The notes below the pieces were generated by a model, which saw only the letters and a program-made list of their open reading frames with translations, had not been told where the DNA came from and made no database searches. A program made the position numbers and the translations under genes. DNA of 32,110 nucleotides from Candidatus Aenigmatarchaeota archaeon. Its GTDB lineage: Archaea > Aenigmatarchaeota > Aenigmatarchaeia > QMZP01 > QMZT01. Shown in pieces: positions 1 through 8,119 of this stretch. The stretch spans positions 1-32,110 of the forward strand of contig JAGGYQ010000075.1 in NCBI GenBank assembly GCA_021162425.1, read 5' to 3'. Numbering within the stretch: the first letter of the stretch is position 1; each line of letters begins with the position of its first letter.

Positions 1-1
1 A

Positions 2-1009
2 AAAGACTTCAACAAAGAAATAGCCAAATTCAGACCAGAATTCCTCAGCGCAATATCTTCGCTCGAAAACTCACTCGAAAAACTTGACATCCAAAAATCA
101 CAAGAAATCAAAACCTCAACAAACCTGGTAGCCGATACGTTAAGCGAGAGGATTGAGAAGTTTATGAAAGATGTTGAAATCAGAGAAAAAGAGCGAGAAT
201 CAAGACTCAAGAGAATATCAAAAGAATTAAGCGAGATGGAAGGCAAGATTAAGGGGCAAATAGAAAAGAAGAATATGGCCAGGGAGGAGAGAATTGGCAG
301 AACATTAGAGAAGTTTGAAAGAATTTTTGATAAGAAAATAGCTGATTCGCAGAAGCTGTCGGAAAGCAGAATTGAAAGTATTGAAAGAAGTTTATCTTCC
401 ATTAAGAAGGAGAAAATTGACGAACTTGATTCGAAGGTGAATGTTCTGCAAAAGAGTTTAGAGCTGGTGAAAGGCAATTTTGACGAGATAATTGAAAAAC
501 TGAGAGAAGAATTCAGAGATATCGCCGAAAAGAATTCAGAAGAAATCAAAAAACTTTCAGAAAATATTTCGTCTGAAACGAGAAAATTCTTCACAGCAAA
601 AGGTGAAGTTGAAGACAGAGTAAGAATAATTGACGAAAAAATAGCTACCATCGACAAAACAAAGGAAGAAGTGAAGAGTGAATTGATGAAAGAAAACGCT
701 GCATGGATTGAAGGAAAACTTAACGCGGTATTGAGTAATATAATTAAAGATTTAAAGTCGAACCTAACTGAGCTCAGAAAATCCCAGAAAGAAGAAATAC
801 GTGCCACGAAAGCAGAATTATCATCGCTGAAAAAGAGCATTGAGAAAACAAATCAGAGAATTTCATCACTTAAGGCGAGCGTCACCGACCTCAAAAAACA
901 GCACGCTGAAACCCAGAGAAAGGTGGCAGCAATCGATAGAAGGATAGAGGAAATCGAAAAAGAGAAAGAGGAACAGATAGATGAATTGCTTGAGCAGGTG
1001 GAATCGTGA
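2..1009 (+). CDS. Coiled-coil protein, 5' end outside window
   Basis: The ORF track starts this protein at the ATG at 164, but the same frame is open back to base 2 (it begins KDFNKEIAKF), so the gene most likely starts upstream of the window. The visible part, about 335 residues, is almost entirely charged heptad-like sequence rich in Glu, Lys, Ser, Ile and Leu, with few prolines and no cysteine or obvious catalytic motif, which predicts a long coiled coil. There is no signal peptide or membrane segment in the visible part. The stop overlaps the GTG start of the next coiled-coil gene by 4 bases (GTGA), so the two are translationally coupled. A structural, SMC-like or cytoskeletal role is possible, but I do not recognise the family. 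Confidence 0.75.
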   Translation, partial: KDFNKEIAKFRPEFLSAISSLENSLEKLDIQKSQEIKTSTNLVADTLSERIEKFMKDVEIREKERESRLKRISKELSEMEGKIKGQIEKKNMAREERIGRTLEKFERIFDKKIADSQKLSESRIESIERSLSSIKKEKIDELDSKVNVLQKSLELVKGNFDEIIEKLREEFRDIAEKNSEEIKKLSENISSETRKFFTAKGEVEDRVRIIDEKIATIDKTKEEVKSELMKENAAWIEGKLNAVLSNIIKDLKSNLTELRKSQKEEIRATKAELSSLKKSIEKTNQRISSLKASVTDLKKQHAETQRKVAAIDRRIEEIEKEKEEQIDELLEQVES

Positions 1010-1980
1010 ATGGCAAGATGCAGCTGTTAAAGTCAAAGATAGAGGAAATAAAAAAGGAGAGGGACGAAATTAAAAAAGCCTATGAAACTCTTTCAGGCGA
1101 AATAGAGAAATCAGTTAATTCAAATACTCAGGATTTGTCCAAAATAAAAGGAGATATAAACAGTTTCAAGGAAAAGTTTGACGATTTTGTCGCTTCTTTC
1201 AAATTGTTCAAAAAAGACCTAGAAAAAAACAAAAAGAAAATCCGTGAGCACGGCGACAAATTTTCATCTCTGGACAAAGCCATAGAATCATTAGGGACGA
1301 GCATTAAAAAATTGAGAAATGATTTCTCGCTACTTGAAAAAAAATTGATGGAGAGTCTTGCAGTTTACGAAGAGAAGATAAACACATCTCTGGTCAGACT
1401 TGACAATCTCAGAACGACGGTTGATGAAAAGCTAAAATCATTTAATATTTACATGAACGAGAAAGATGCAGAGTTTAAGAAAATAGAAGCTGATGCATCT
1501 AAGAGAATAGACACCCTCAACATTGAGAAGGAGAGTTTAAAAAAGGACATAGAGGATATAACTTCAGACATACGCGACCTAAGAGACCAGATTGACTCGA
1601 TGGAGGAGAGAGAATCCTCATTGGACGACGGAATCAAAGAAACCAAAATCGAAATAGAAAACCTGAAGGGTTTGTTGAGGACATCTTTTGCTGAATTGGA
1701 GAGCAAACAGAGAATATTCGAAGAGGCGGTTGTCTCAAAACTAAACGATGCGAACAATAAAATTGTGGATAAACTTGCAGAAAACGAGTCTAAAGTCAAT
1801 GATTTAATTTCGCAACAGAAACAGGAGTTAAGTTCATTTAAAGAACATATGACACAATTCATAAATGAATTTGTCGAGAATTATGAAAAGAGGTTCAATG
1901 TATTGAAAGAGAGCATAGATGAGCTGGTTGATAAGATAGAAAGCAAAACAAAACAGCAGCGTGCAATGATTTTCGAATGA
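1006..1980 (+). CDS. Coiled-coil protein, second of a tandem pair
   Basis: A 324-residue protein starting at GTG 1006, overlapping the previous stop by 4 bases; an ATG at 1018 in the same frame is an alternative. Like its neighbour it is nearly all predicted coiled coil: Lys/Glu-rich heptads from about residue 5 to 310, few aromatic residues, no cysteine and no membrane segment. The two genes look like partners or ancient duplicates, perhaps forming a hetero-oligomeric rod, but that is inference from composition and coupling only. The gene ends just before a new promoter at 1986, so the pair is probably the 3' end of its operon. Function unknown. Confidence 0.75.
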   Translation: MNGKMQLLKSKIEEIKKERDEIKKAYETLSGEIEKSVNSNTQDLSKIKGDINSFKEKFDDFVASFKLFKKDLEKNKKKIREHGDKFSSLDKAIESLGTSIKKLRNDFSLLEKKLMESLAVYEEKINTSLVRLDNLRTTVDEKLKSFNIYMNEKDAEFKKIEADASKRIDTLNIEKESLKKDIEDITSDIRDLRDQIDSMEERESSLDDGIKETKIEIENLKGLLRTSFAELESKQRIFEEAVVSKLNDANNKIVDKLAENESKVNDLISQQKQELSSFKEHMTQFINEFVENYEKRFNVLKESIDELVDKIESKTKQQRAMIFE

Positions 1981-1985
1981 CACGA

Positions 1986-1994
1986 TTTATAAAT
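1986..1994 (+). promoter_or_regulatory. TATA box for the 2014-2962 gene set
   Basis: The sequence TTTATAAAT is centred about 24 nt before the ATG at 2014. That spacing predicts a transcription start at or next to the start codon, that is a leaderless mRNA, covering the thioredoxin-like, HTH and alkyltransferase genes that overlap one another downstream. Confidence 0.55.
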
Positions 1995-2013
1995 AAATTG
2001 GTTAAAACATATT

Positions 2014-2322
2014 ATGAAGGTTTTCCTTTTTGTTTCATCCAAATGTCCGCATTGTCCCAAGGCAGAGAGAATTATGGATATGGTTTTGCCTGAATATAGA
2101 GAATACGATATTTTGTTCAGGAAAGTCAGGATGAAGACAGAGTTTGGCAAAGGACTCTCAACCAGATACAATGTGATGGGGACGCCGACTATATTGTTCG
2201 CAGATGATAACGGAGACGAAATAGATAGAATTGTGGGTGTTCCGAGCAAGGATACATTAAGGAAGAGGCTGGAAAAAAGTCTGGGCTTGAAAAAGTCATT
2301 CCTTGACAGAATATTTGGGTGA
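2014..2322 (+). CDS. Thioredoxin/glutaredoxin-like protein
   Basis: A 102-residue cytoplasmic protein with a thioredoxin fold: an N-terminal beta strand (MKVFLFVSSKCPHC), a CPHC redox centre at about residues 11-14, and the cis-proline loop GTPTILF near residue 56. These are the hallmarks of small archaeal glutaredoxin/thioredoxin-like disulfide oxidoreductases. The length is normal for a single-domain thioredoxin. A TATA box about 24 nt upstream suggests leaderless translation. Its stop overlaps the GTG start of an HTH regulator, so the two may be co-expressed in a redox or stress-linked operon; that link is inference. The partner reductase is not in the window. Confidence 0.85.
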   Translation: MKVFLFVSSKCPHCPKAERIMDMVLPEYREYDILFRKVRMKTEFGKGLSTRYNVMGTPTILFADDNGDEIDRIVGVPSKDTLRKRLEKSLGLKKSFLDRIFG

Positions 2323-2672
2323 TTAATACGCCGATATTTGCATGCAAGAAAATAGATAAAGAGAACTTGCTTAGATGTTCACTCGGGTTGAATAAGACGG
2401 AATATAAGGTTTTTGTATTTTTGTTTGCAAATGACAGATGGTTTAAAGTTTCCAGTATAGCCAGGCATATGAACCTCGATAGGACAAGCATACAGAAAGC
2501 TGTTAAAAAGCTTGTTGCCAAAAATTTGGTGGTAAGGATTCAGAAAAACATTGTCAAAGGCGGTTATGTTTATTTCTACAGAGCCAACCAAAAAGATATG
2601 ATTAAAAGCAACATATTGCGTATAATTCATGAATGGTGTGAGAGTATTGTAAAGGAAATTGAGATGATGTGA
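2319..2672 (+). CDS. Winged-helix transcriptional regulator (TrmB/MarR-like)
   Basis: A 117-residue protein with a winged helix-turn-helix: LNKTEYKVFVFLF is the first helix of a TrmB/MarR-like domain, the recognition helix region is LDRTSIQKAVKKLVAKNLV, and the wing is near GGYVYFYRA. The C-terminal helix would serve dimerisation. The GTG start overlaps the preceding stop by 4 bases, and no ATG lies in frame before the HTH, which favours the GTG. The end likewise overlaps the next gene, so this is a tightly coupled operon. It may regulate its own operon. The ligand is unknown and there is no sensor domain. Confidence 0.75.
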   Translation: MINTPIFACKKIDKENLLRCSLGLNKTEYKVFVFLFANDRWFKVSSIARHMNLDRTSIQKAVKKLVAKNLVVRIQKNIVKGGYVYFYRANQKDMIKSNILRIIHEWCESIVKEIEMM

Positions 2673-2674
2673 AC

Positions 2675-2962
2675 ATGAGCAAAAACTGCGTTTACAGTTT
2701 GCTAAAAAAAGTTCCGAAAGGAAAAGTTACGACATACAAAGAGCTTGCGAAAGCGTGTGGTTTGCATCCGAGAGTTGTGGGCATGTTCATGCGGATAAAC
2801 CAAGACCCTGAAAACATACCATGCTACAAAGTTATACATTCGGATGGAAGAGTCGGTGGTTATTCCAAAGGTGTCGAGAAAAAGATAGAGCTTTTGAAAA
2901 AAGACGGGATAGAGATTAAAAACAGCAGGATAAATCTCAAAAAATACCTTTTCAAGTTTTAA
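2675..2962 (+). CDS. Alkylguanine-DNA alkyltransferase-family protein (MGMT C-terminal domain)
   Basis: About 95 residues matching the DNA-binding and active-site domain of O6-alkylguanine-DNA alkyltransferases: VPKGKVTTYKELAKACG is the HTH with its arginine-finger region (HPRVVGMFMRINQDPENIPC), followed by the active-site segment PCYKVIHSDGRVGGYSKG. The acceptor cysteine is present, so it is not an ATL-type protein, in which that Cys is replaced by Trp. The usual PCHRV is PCYKV, a change of the histidine in the Cys-His-Glu relay. The N-terminal domain of full-length Ogt is absent. I prefer ATG 2675 to the GTG at 2669 because GAGATGAT, one mismatch from GAGGTGAT, ends 6 nt before it. Confidence 0.8.
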   Translation: MSKNCVYSLLKKVPKGKVTTYKELAKACGLHPRVVGMFMRINQDPENIPCYKVIHSDGRVGGYSKGVEKKIELLKKDGIEIKNSRINLKKYLFKF

Positions 2963-2986
2963 AAATCGTGCCTTCAATTTCTAAAC

Positions 2987-3376
2987 ATGAAAAAGGGTTT
3001 GAAAATACCCAAGAAGGATGTTGTGATATTCGTTATAAGAGAGGTTATGAAGAGGCACAACGAAGTCAATTCTTTGAGTGAGTTGAAAGGATTTGTGGAT
3101 ACACGGCTGAAGAGGGTTGATCAGAATCTCTCGATATCAGGAAAACGGTTAAGAAGGATATTTTCCGAAATTTCAGATATGAAGATGATAATTGAAACAA
3201 AAAGAAGCAAAAAAGCATTTGATAGGTGCCCATCATGTTCGCATGTGCTCAAGATGATTTACACCAAAAACCTGAAAGGTAAGAAAATACTCTATAAACT
3301 TGTGTGCGAAAAGTGTGGATATTCTGCTGCAAATGGCAAATGGATGCCCAGAAGATACAGGTTTATTAAATTATAG
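2987..3376 (+). CDS. Zinc-ribbon protein, conserved-hypothetical type
   Basis: A 129-residue protein. Residues 1-75 are basic and helical with no recognised domain; the C-terminal part holds a zinc ribbon, CPSC (about residues 82-85) and CEKC (about 107-110), ending in a basic tail. It is probably a nucleic-acid-binding protein. A TATA-like TTTAAAAAT at about 2957-2966, 25 nt before the ATG, gives it its own leaderless promoter inside the end of the preceding gene. Its last 6 bases overlap the convergent IPP isomerase gene. I do not recognise a characterised family. Confidence 0.65.
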   Translation: MKKGLKIPKKDVVIFVIREVMKRHNEVNSLSELKGFVDTRLKRVDQNLSISGKRLRRIFSEISDMKMIIETKRSKKAFDRCPSCSHVLKMIYTKNLKGKKILYKLVCEKCGYSAANGKWMPRRYRFIKL

Positions 3377-4381
3377 TTGATTATTATATTCGATTCTTAT
3401 CCTTCTCAATTCTTTCAAATCTTTGCATCCCAGAAGAACCATTATGTCCTTCATCTGCTCAATTATCTTTTCAAGATATTCTTTGACTTTTTTCCATGAT
3501 TGTGTAGCTGGTTTTAACAAGGGATATGCCATGCCCACGAGGTCAGCTCCTAATGACAATGCTTTTACAATATCTTCAGCAGTTCTCATACCACCGGAAG
3601 CTATTACAGGAATGTTTACAGTCTCCAACACATCCAGTAACGCTTCGGCCGTTGGTATCCCCCATTCCTCAATATGTGAGACATCTTTTTTACCTCTATA
3701 CTTTTCAACTTTAACCCATGAAGTTCCACCAGCACCTGCTATATCTATGGCTTTAACGCCAGCTTTAACAAGTTTGTAAGCAACATAACCTGATATACCA
3801 TGTCCAACCTCTTTTGCCACCACAGGAAACTTTGCAGATTTTGTAAGTATTTTTATATGTTTCAACACGTTCTTCCAGTTCGCGTCACCTTCTGGCTGCG
3901 CCAATTCTTGTGCAGGGTTTAAATGAATTGCCAAACCATCTGCATCTATTTCATACACGAGATTTTTTATATCATCAATTTTGTATTGAGGAAGCTGGAC
4001 GGCTCCTATGTTTCCGAGAAGAAATATGTTTGGTGCGACATCCCTTACATAATATGTTTTTTTGAGGGCATGATTTTCAAGCATTGCTCTTTGGGAACCA
4101 ACTCCCATTCCTATGCCTAATAACTCAGCGGCTTTTGCAAGATTTTTGTTTATCCTTTCACCTAATTTTGTTCCACCAGTCATTGCTTCTATGAAAAGTG
4201 GATAATCGAATTTTTTGCCTAAAAATTTTGTTGAAAGGTCTATTTCATCTCTGTCAATCTCTGGTAAAGCTATATGTTCGAATTCTATACATTCGAACCC
4301 GTTCGATTTCGAAAACTGAACATCTTTCGTTAAGCATATCCTTATGTGTTCGCCCTTCCTGGACTTCGTGAGAGAAGACAT
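3371..4381 (-). CDS. fni: Type 2 isopentenyl-diphosphate isomerase (FMN-dependent)
   Basis: This enzyme interconverts IPP and DMAPP, the last step before prenyl chain building, using reduced FMN in the cytoplasm. The 336-residue length is normal for the family. Visible hallmarks are RKGEHIRIC at the N-terminus, the flavin loop EAMTGGT near residue 65, MGVGSQRAM, the substrate/Mg region HLNPAQELAQPEGD around residues 155-168, AGAGGTSW, and the phosphate-binding SGGMRT followed by ADLVGMAYP of the TIM barrel. A TATA-like ATTTAAAAA on the minus strand near 4403-4411 lies about 25 nt before the ATG. It is the nearest isoprenoid gene to the mevalonate cluster downstream and completes it functionally. 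Confidence 0.95.
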   Translation of the reverse strand: MSSLTKSRKGEHIRICLTKDVQFSKSNGFECIEFEHIALPEIDRDEIDLSTKFLGKKFDYPLFIEAMTGGTKLGERINKNLAKAAELLGIGMGVGSQRAMLENHALKKTYYVRDVAPNIFLLGNIGAVQLPQYKIDDIKNLVYEIDADGLAIHLNPAQELAQPEGDANWKNVLKHIKILTKSAKFPVVAKEVGHGISGYVAYKLVKAGVKAIDIAGAGGTSWVKVEKYRGKKDVSHIEEWGIPTAEALLDVLETVNIPVIASGGMRTAEDIVKALSLGADLVGMAYPLLKPATQSWKKVKEYLEKIIEQMKDIMVLLGCKDLKELRRIRIEYNNQL

Positions 4382-4422
4382 AATTATGAATTGTGATTGG
4401 ATTTAAAAATAGTTTTCATCCC

Positions 4423-5526
4423 TCAAAGCTTGCCTTTAAATCCCTCGACTAATTTGTCAAGCATATCCACGCTGTCGATTTTTTCGCCCCTTTCCCACTG
4501 CTCTTCAAAAATCTCCCTCTGTCTTCTTGCTTCTTCAGGATTTATCACCGTCAGATTGTGGGCAATCTTACTTTTCTGTTCCTTGTCTCTTACAGAATAC
4601 ACAACTCCCACATCCCCTATCAGCGTGGCAAGCCTCATTCTTAGGTTCTGCTCTCCTATCCTTATCTCAAATCTCTCCCCAAGCTGAAGGTATCCCGAAA
4701 GTATTTTCTTCGCCTCGTTCAGCATGCTGATGTATTTTATGAGATTCTTCGCTGTCCCTTCCCTGTTTGCTGAATATTTCCTCACCCTGTCCTTTCCTAA
4801 ATCCACCGACAACCTCAGCATCTCGAAATACGTCGGTCTCAACAGATTCTTTTTCAATATCAATACGCTGTCCTTGTATCTCAGCGGGTCGGCCTCTGTT
4901 GGAATTATAACACCAGGAGAAGTAGCTGTTATATCAACTTCTTTGTTCGACGGGAAGAGGTGGAATATGCCGAAATTCTCATAGGCTTCTGTGGAACTCT
5001 GACCGGGGTAAACAGTTTCTATGTTTGCGATGGACTCCCCGACTTTCCCGAGGAGTTCAAACCTTTTCGTTAGTTCATTTTTGTTTTTTAGCTTCTCAGT
5101 CGCATTCGCAAAATACTTTTCATGAATTCTTTTCAATTCTTCACTTTCCTTTTGTAGCAGGGGAGGGTCTGTGTAAATTTTCTTTTCCTCCCCGTTCGGA
5201 TAATTTTCTATATAACCTTCCAGCATTCTCGCTATTGTGAACATCCTTGTCAGAATGTGATTTAACGGACCTTTGACCGTTCTGCTCTTTCCATCGTATA
5301 TGCCCATTAACTCGAAGAACTCATCCGGTTCCCATGAGATTTCGATAACAGGATCGAACATCTCCCTCGCTTCCGTAACCTCGTGGAGACTCGAGGGGAC
5401 AGGTTTGTACCTTGGATTCTTCTGTAATTTCGAAAGATAGTCACCAACGATTTTTCCCGTCTCATCAATAATCTTGACTTGATAGAGTCCGTTTAAAAGT
5501 TCGGTCACTTTCTCCGTGTATATCAT
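4423..5526 (-). CDS. Uncharacterised 367-residue protein
   Basis: I do not recognise this family. It is a soluble, charged, mostly helical protein without signal peptide, membrane segment or cysteine cluster. Visible landmarks are a central segment with EAYENFGIFHLFP, an acidic/proline-containing stretch (GVIIPTEADPLRY), and helical C-terminal regions. Its promoter (TTTAAATAT, about 5548-5556) lies at the end of the IPK gene, so it is transcribed separately but follows IPK on the same strand. It sits between two isoprenoid enzymes and shares the somewhat higher GC of that block, so a link with isoprenoid or lipid metabolism is possible but unproven. Confidence 0.75.
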   Translation of the reverse strand: MIYTEKVTELLNGLYQVKIIDETGKIVGDYLSKLQKNPRYKPVPSSLHEVTEAREMFDPVIEISWEPDEFFELMGIYDGKSRTVKGPLNHILTRMFTIARMLEGYIENYPNGEEKKIYTDPPLLQKESEELKRIHEKYFANATEKLKNKNELTKRFELLGKVGESIANIETVYPGQSSTEAYENFGIFHLFPSNKEVDITATSPGVIIPTEADPLRYKDSVLILKKNLLRPTYFEMLRLSVDLGKDRVRKYSANREGTAKNLIKYISMLNEAKKILSGYLQLGERFEIRIGEQNLRMRLATLIGDVGVVYSVRDKEQKSKIAHNLTVINPEEARRQREIFEEQWERGEKIDSVDMLDKLVEGFKGKL

Positions 5527-5556
5527 TTCATTTAGTTTTCACAAACCTTTAAATAT

Positions 5557-6333
5557 CTAACCCCTCACAATCGTCCCCAGCCCCCTTTCTCCGAGGAGTG
5601 ATTTTTTCAGAATTCCCGGCTTCAGACCATTTATTATCTCGGTCTCCACACCCATCCCGAGCGATTTCTTGACTTTTGTCACCATCCCGCCCGTCACATC
5701 CGCGATTCCGTCAGAGGACGAGAGCAGGTTTTCAATATCCCTGAAATTCACCCGGGTTATTTCCTTTATTACCCTCCCTTCCGGGTCAAGAACTCCGTCC
5801 GTCTTGCCCGCCATTATTATCCTTTCCGGTTTCAGCTTCTCTGCCAGAAACCTGAATATTTCTTCCGTTGAAATAATACAGCATCCCTTTCCCAAATCGA
5901 AACACACATCTCCGTACGGAACGGGGATGAGACCACTGGACAGCGAAAGTTCAATGGGTTTCGTGTACCATTCGATAATTTTATCGTTCCTGGCTATGCA
6001 GGAAGCGGACGGCTGAACCGAAAAGGCCTTTTCCCCCGCTTCTATCAGAGAAGAAACAATTATCCTGTTTAACCTTGCAGCATCATCCGCAACCTTTGAA
6101 AACCCTTCCCAGCTTTTCTCGTTTATAATCCCTTTGTGGGTTTCATATCTGCTCGCGGAAACATGCGGGAAACTCCCTCCCCCGTGCCCGACAAGCAGCA
6201 GGAAATCCCGTTCGCTCTTCGCTTCATGTATTTCCCTGCACACCCGTTTCAGAACGGATTCCCTCACGGTGTACGGTCTGGACTTATCGGTTATGAGCGA
6301 ACCGCCAAGTTTCAGGAACACAAGGTTTTTCAT
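5557..6333 (-). CDS. ipk: Isopentenyl phosphate kinase
   Basis: An amino-acid-kinase-fold enzyme that phosphorylates isopentenyl phosphate to IPP with ATP, the final kinase of archaeal mevalonate routes. The ORF track begins at 6474, but the conserved N-terminus NLVFLKLGGSLITDK starts at ATG 6333, and the extra 47 residues would cover a promoter and the divergent gene, so I set the start at 6333 (258 residues, normal for IPK). Hallmarks are KLGGSLIT (residues 8-15), VGHGGGSFPH with the substrate-contacting histidine near residue 57, and AGKTDGV and VTGGMVTK toward the C-terminus. It shares a TATA region at about 6350-6362 with a divergent HAD gene. Confidence 0.93.
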   Translation of the reverse strand: MKNLVFLKLGGSLITDKSRPYTVRESVLKRVCREIHEAKSERDFLLLVGHGGGSFPHVSASRYETHKGIINEKSWEGFSKVADDAARLNRIIVSSLIEAGEKAFSVQPSASCIARNDKIIEWYTKPIELSLSSGLIPVPYGDVCFDLGKGCCIISTEEIFRFLAEKLKPERIIMAGKTDGVLDPEGRVIKEITRVNFRDIENLLSSSDGIADVTGGMVTKVKKSLGMGVETEIINGLKPGILKKSLLGERGLGTIVRG

Positions 6334-6349
6334 AATTAAAGAAGGTAAT

Positions 6350-6362
6350 AAAATATTTTTAA
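6350..6362. promoter_or_regulatory. Shared divergent TATA region, ipk and HAD gene
   Basis: An AT-rich stretch, AAATATTTTTAAAG, lies about 20-25 nt from the ipk start (6333, minus) and about 25 nt from the HAD start (6380, plus). Both strands read as plausible TATA elements, so one 46-bp spacer appears to drive two divergent, leaderless transcripts. Confidence 0.45.
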
Positions 6363-6379
6363 AGTTTTTGTCCATTAAA

Positions 6380-7273
6380 ATGATTATGCCGTACATCATC
6401 ACGAACCCGAAGAGGTACAGAGGAGCAATAATACTCGACCACGACGGTGTGATAGTGAAGAATAGGTCTACCACACTCCTCGCTGAAAATTATGATGCGG
6501 ACCCGAACGTGTTTTTGGAGAGGATGATCGAGGAATACAGGGGACTTGATATCAAAGGCTACCTTTCCTCGTTTCTCGAGAAGAGGAATTTGAAAAAACT
6601 GGAAAACCTTGGGCAGCTCGGAGCGTTCATAACTGATCTGAGACATGTTTACGTAAAGGACGAGGAAAAATTCGGGAGGAAGGACACAGTCCGCTGGAAA
6701 AACGCGATTCTTCAGGGACTCGAGATAGGCAAATTGGTTGATATAATGAAGAATAAAGCGAAGAGGACGCCGGGTTTGAAGGAGGCGGTTGAGGAAGCGA
6801 AGGAAAATGAATATATCATCACCATATTCTCCAACAGCATCCAGCCCGTTATAGACGTAAGCGTGAAGATGAATAACATAGATTACGGAAAAGCGAACGG
6901 TGTGTGGATAGAGGAGCCCGAAGGGATGAAAAGACCGTACATTCCCCTTCTGGATCTCGAGTCTTATGAGTGTAAACTCACAGGGGAGGTCATAAAGATA
7001 AAGAACAACAAACTCATAAAGGAATTCCTGGAGAAGAACAACATAGGGCTGAATAATGTGATAGTTGTTGATGACACCACAAAAGATGAGATTGGTCTGG
7101 AGATTATGAAGGAGGGAGGCATATACCTCGGCTTCTGCCCGCCCGGAGGTCTATACAGTCAGGAGTACGCGGAGGAATTCAGAAGGAAAAACATACCCGT
7201 AATAACAGAGGACAACCTGGGGATAGTGGGCGAGGTGACGAAAAACAGGCAGATTATCGAACATCTGCGTTAG
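6380..7273 (+). CDS. HAD-superfamily hydrolase with complete catalytic motifs
   Basis: A 297-residue soluble protein of the haloacid dehalogenase superfamily. Motif I is LDHDGVIV (nucleophile Asp and general acid/base Asp both present), motif II is TIFSNS, a lysine suitable for motif III lies in KIKNNKLIK, and motif IV is VVDDTTKDEIG. A large cap insertion of about 100 residues follows motif I. This predicts a Mg-dependent phosphatase; the substrate cannot be told. I place the start at ATG 6380 (ATG 6386 is possible) rather than 6134, because the upstream extension lies antisense inside ipk and a TATA box sits about 25 nt before 6380. The position beside ipk suggests, but does not prove, a phosphorylated isoprenoid or sugar substrate. 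Confidence 0.82.
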   Translation: MIMPYIITNPKRYRGAIILDHDGVIVKNRSTTLLAENYDADPNVFLERMIEEYRGLDIKGYLSSFLEKRNLKKLENLGQLGAFITDLRHVYVKDEEKFGRKDTVRWKNAILQGLEIGKLVDIMKNKAKRTPGLKEAVEEAKENEYIITIFSNSIQPVIDVSVKMNNIDYGKANGVWIEEPEGMKRPYIPLLDLESYECKLTGEVIKIKNNKLIKEFLEKNNIGLNNVIVVDDTTKDEIGLEIMKEGGIYLGFCPPGGLYSQEYAEEFRRKNIPVITEDNLGIVGEVTKNRQIIEHLR

Positions 7274-7303
7274 ACCTTTTTAAACAGGAATCAAATAATT
7301 TTT

Positions 7304-8119
7304 ATGAACAAAAAAATTCTTGCCGTATCTTTCGAAGGAGTTATCAATCACGGGGTCTACGAGTGCTGTGTGGTTTCACTGAATGCATACCACAGGATTT
7401 CAAAGGAGAGTTTTTTCAGGAGACACATGAAACCGAAGGAAATTGAACTGATGAAGAACACACTCGTCGTGAGGGGATTCGTTCTGTTCAGACCTCTGGT
7501 TTCAAGGGCTGAGGATTACTTCCTTGTCCTGAAAATGATAGAGGGTGATGTGGACGGGATTTACGAACTCCTGGTTTCGGAATCGAGAGACAAGTTCGAA
7601 ACGTTTCTCAGAAGATTCGAGATACTGAAGAGGGAAACCCCGGAGAATATCCTGAGAAATTTTCATGAGAACTTTTACCGTGAGAGGAGGAGGCTGAGAG
7701 AACGGAATCCAGAAGCATGGCTCACCCTCCAGAAGCCGATCGAAGAGAATATAAACGAATTGAGGAAGTTATCGAAAAAATTTGTGATATACGTAACGAC
7801 AAACAAGGACAAGGAAACATGCCTGCTCCTTCTCAGGAGATATGGAGTGGATTTCGTTAAGGAGACGAACGTGCTCCCGAAAGAGGACGGAGATGTAAAA
7901 GACAAGATTGGTCTCATCCTGAAAAGGGAGAATGTGACTCCTGAGAAAATTTTCCTGATAGACGATATCTTTCACAGAGACCTTGCAGAGATCAAAAACA
8001 GAGGGGTTAACGTCTTCCTTATAAGAGGAGGTTATTCCTTTCCCTGGGACGTGGAAAGGGCGGAAGCGAACGGGATCGGAATTCTGGAGAGAGGAAATTT
8101 TGTTAACGGACTGATCTGA
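7304..8119 (+). CDS. HAD-like protein with degenerate motif I
   Basis: A 271-residue protein whose C-terminal half has HAD-like motif II (YVTTNKDKE) and motif IV (FLIDDIFHRD), with KEDGDVKDK as a possible motif III. The expected DxD at the N-terminus reads AVSFEGVI: the nucleophilic aspartate is serine and the second acid is glutamate. It therefore probably lacks classical HAD phosphatase activity and may be a binding or regulatory pseudoenzyme. A TATA-like CTTTTTAAACA (about 7276-7285), 25 nt before the ATG, indicates its own leaderless transcript. It converges with another HAD gene and their 3' ends overlap by 17 bp. Family assignment rests on motif spacing only. Confidence 0.7.
   Translation: MNKKILAVSFEGVINHGVYECCVVSLNAYHRISKESFFRRHMKPKEIELMKNTLVVRGFVLFRPLVSRAEDYFLVLKMIEGDVDGIYELLVSESRDKFETFLRRFEILKRETPENILRNFHENFYRERRRLRERNPEAWLTLQKPIEENINELRKLSKKFVIYVTTNKDKETCLLLLRRYGVDFVKETNVLPKEDGDVKDKIGLILKRENVTPEKIFLIDDIFHRDLAEIKNRGVNVFLIRGGYSFPWDVERAEANGIGILERGNFVNGLI

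Noticed and set aside
1449-1862. 137-residue minus-strand ORF
   Set aside because: It is the antisense shadow of a coiled-coil gene, with Ser/Leu/Phe-rich composition typical of antisense to Lys/Glu-rich sequence.
6134-6379. Extended N-terminus of the HAD gene in the ORF track
   Set aside because: It lies antisense to ipk, carries no HAD-like sequence, and a TATA box precedes the ATG at 6380.
6334-6474. 47-residue N-terminal extension of IPK in the ORF track
   Set aside because: It covers the shared promoter and the start of the divergent HAD gene; the family N-terminus begins at 6333.
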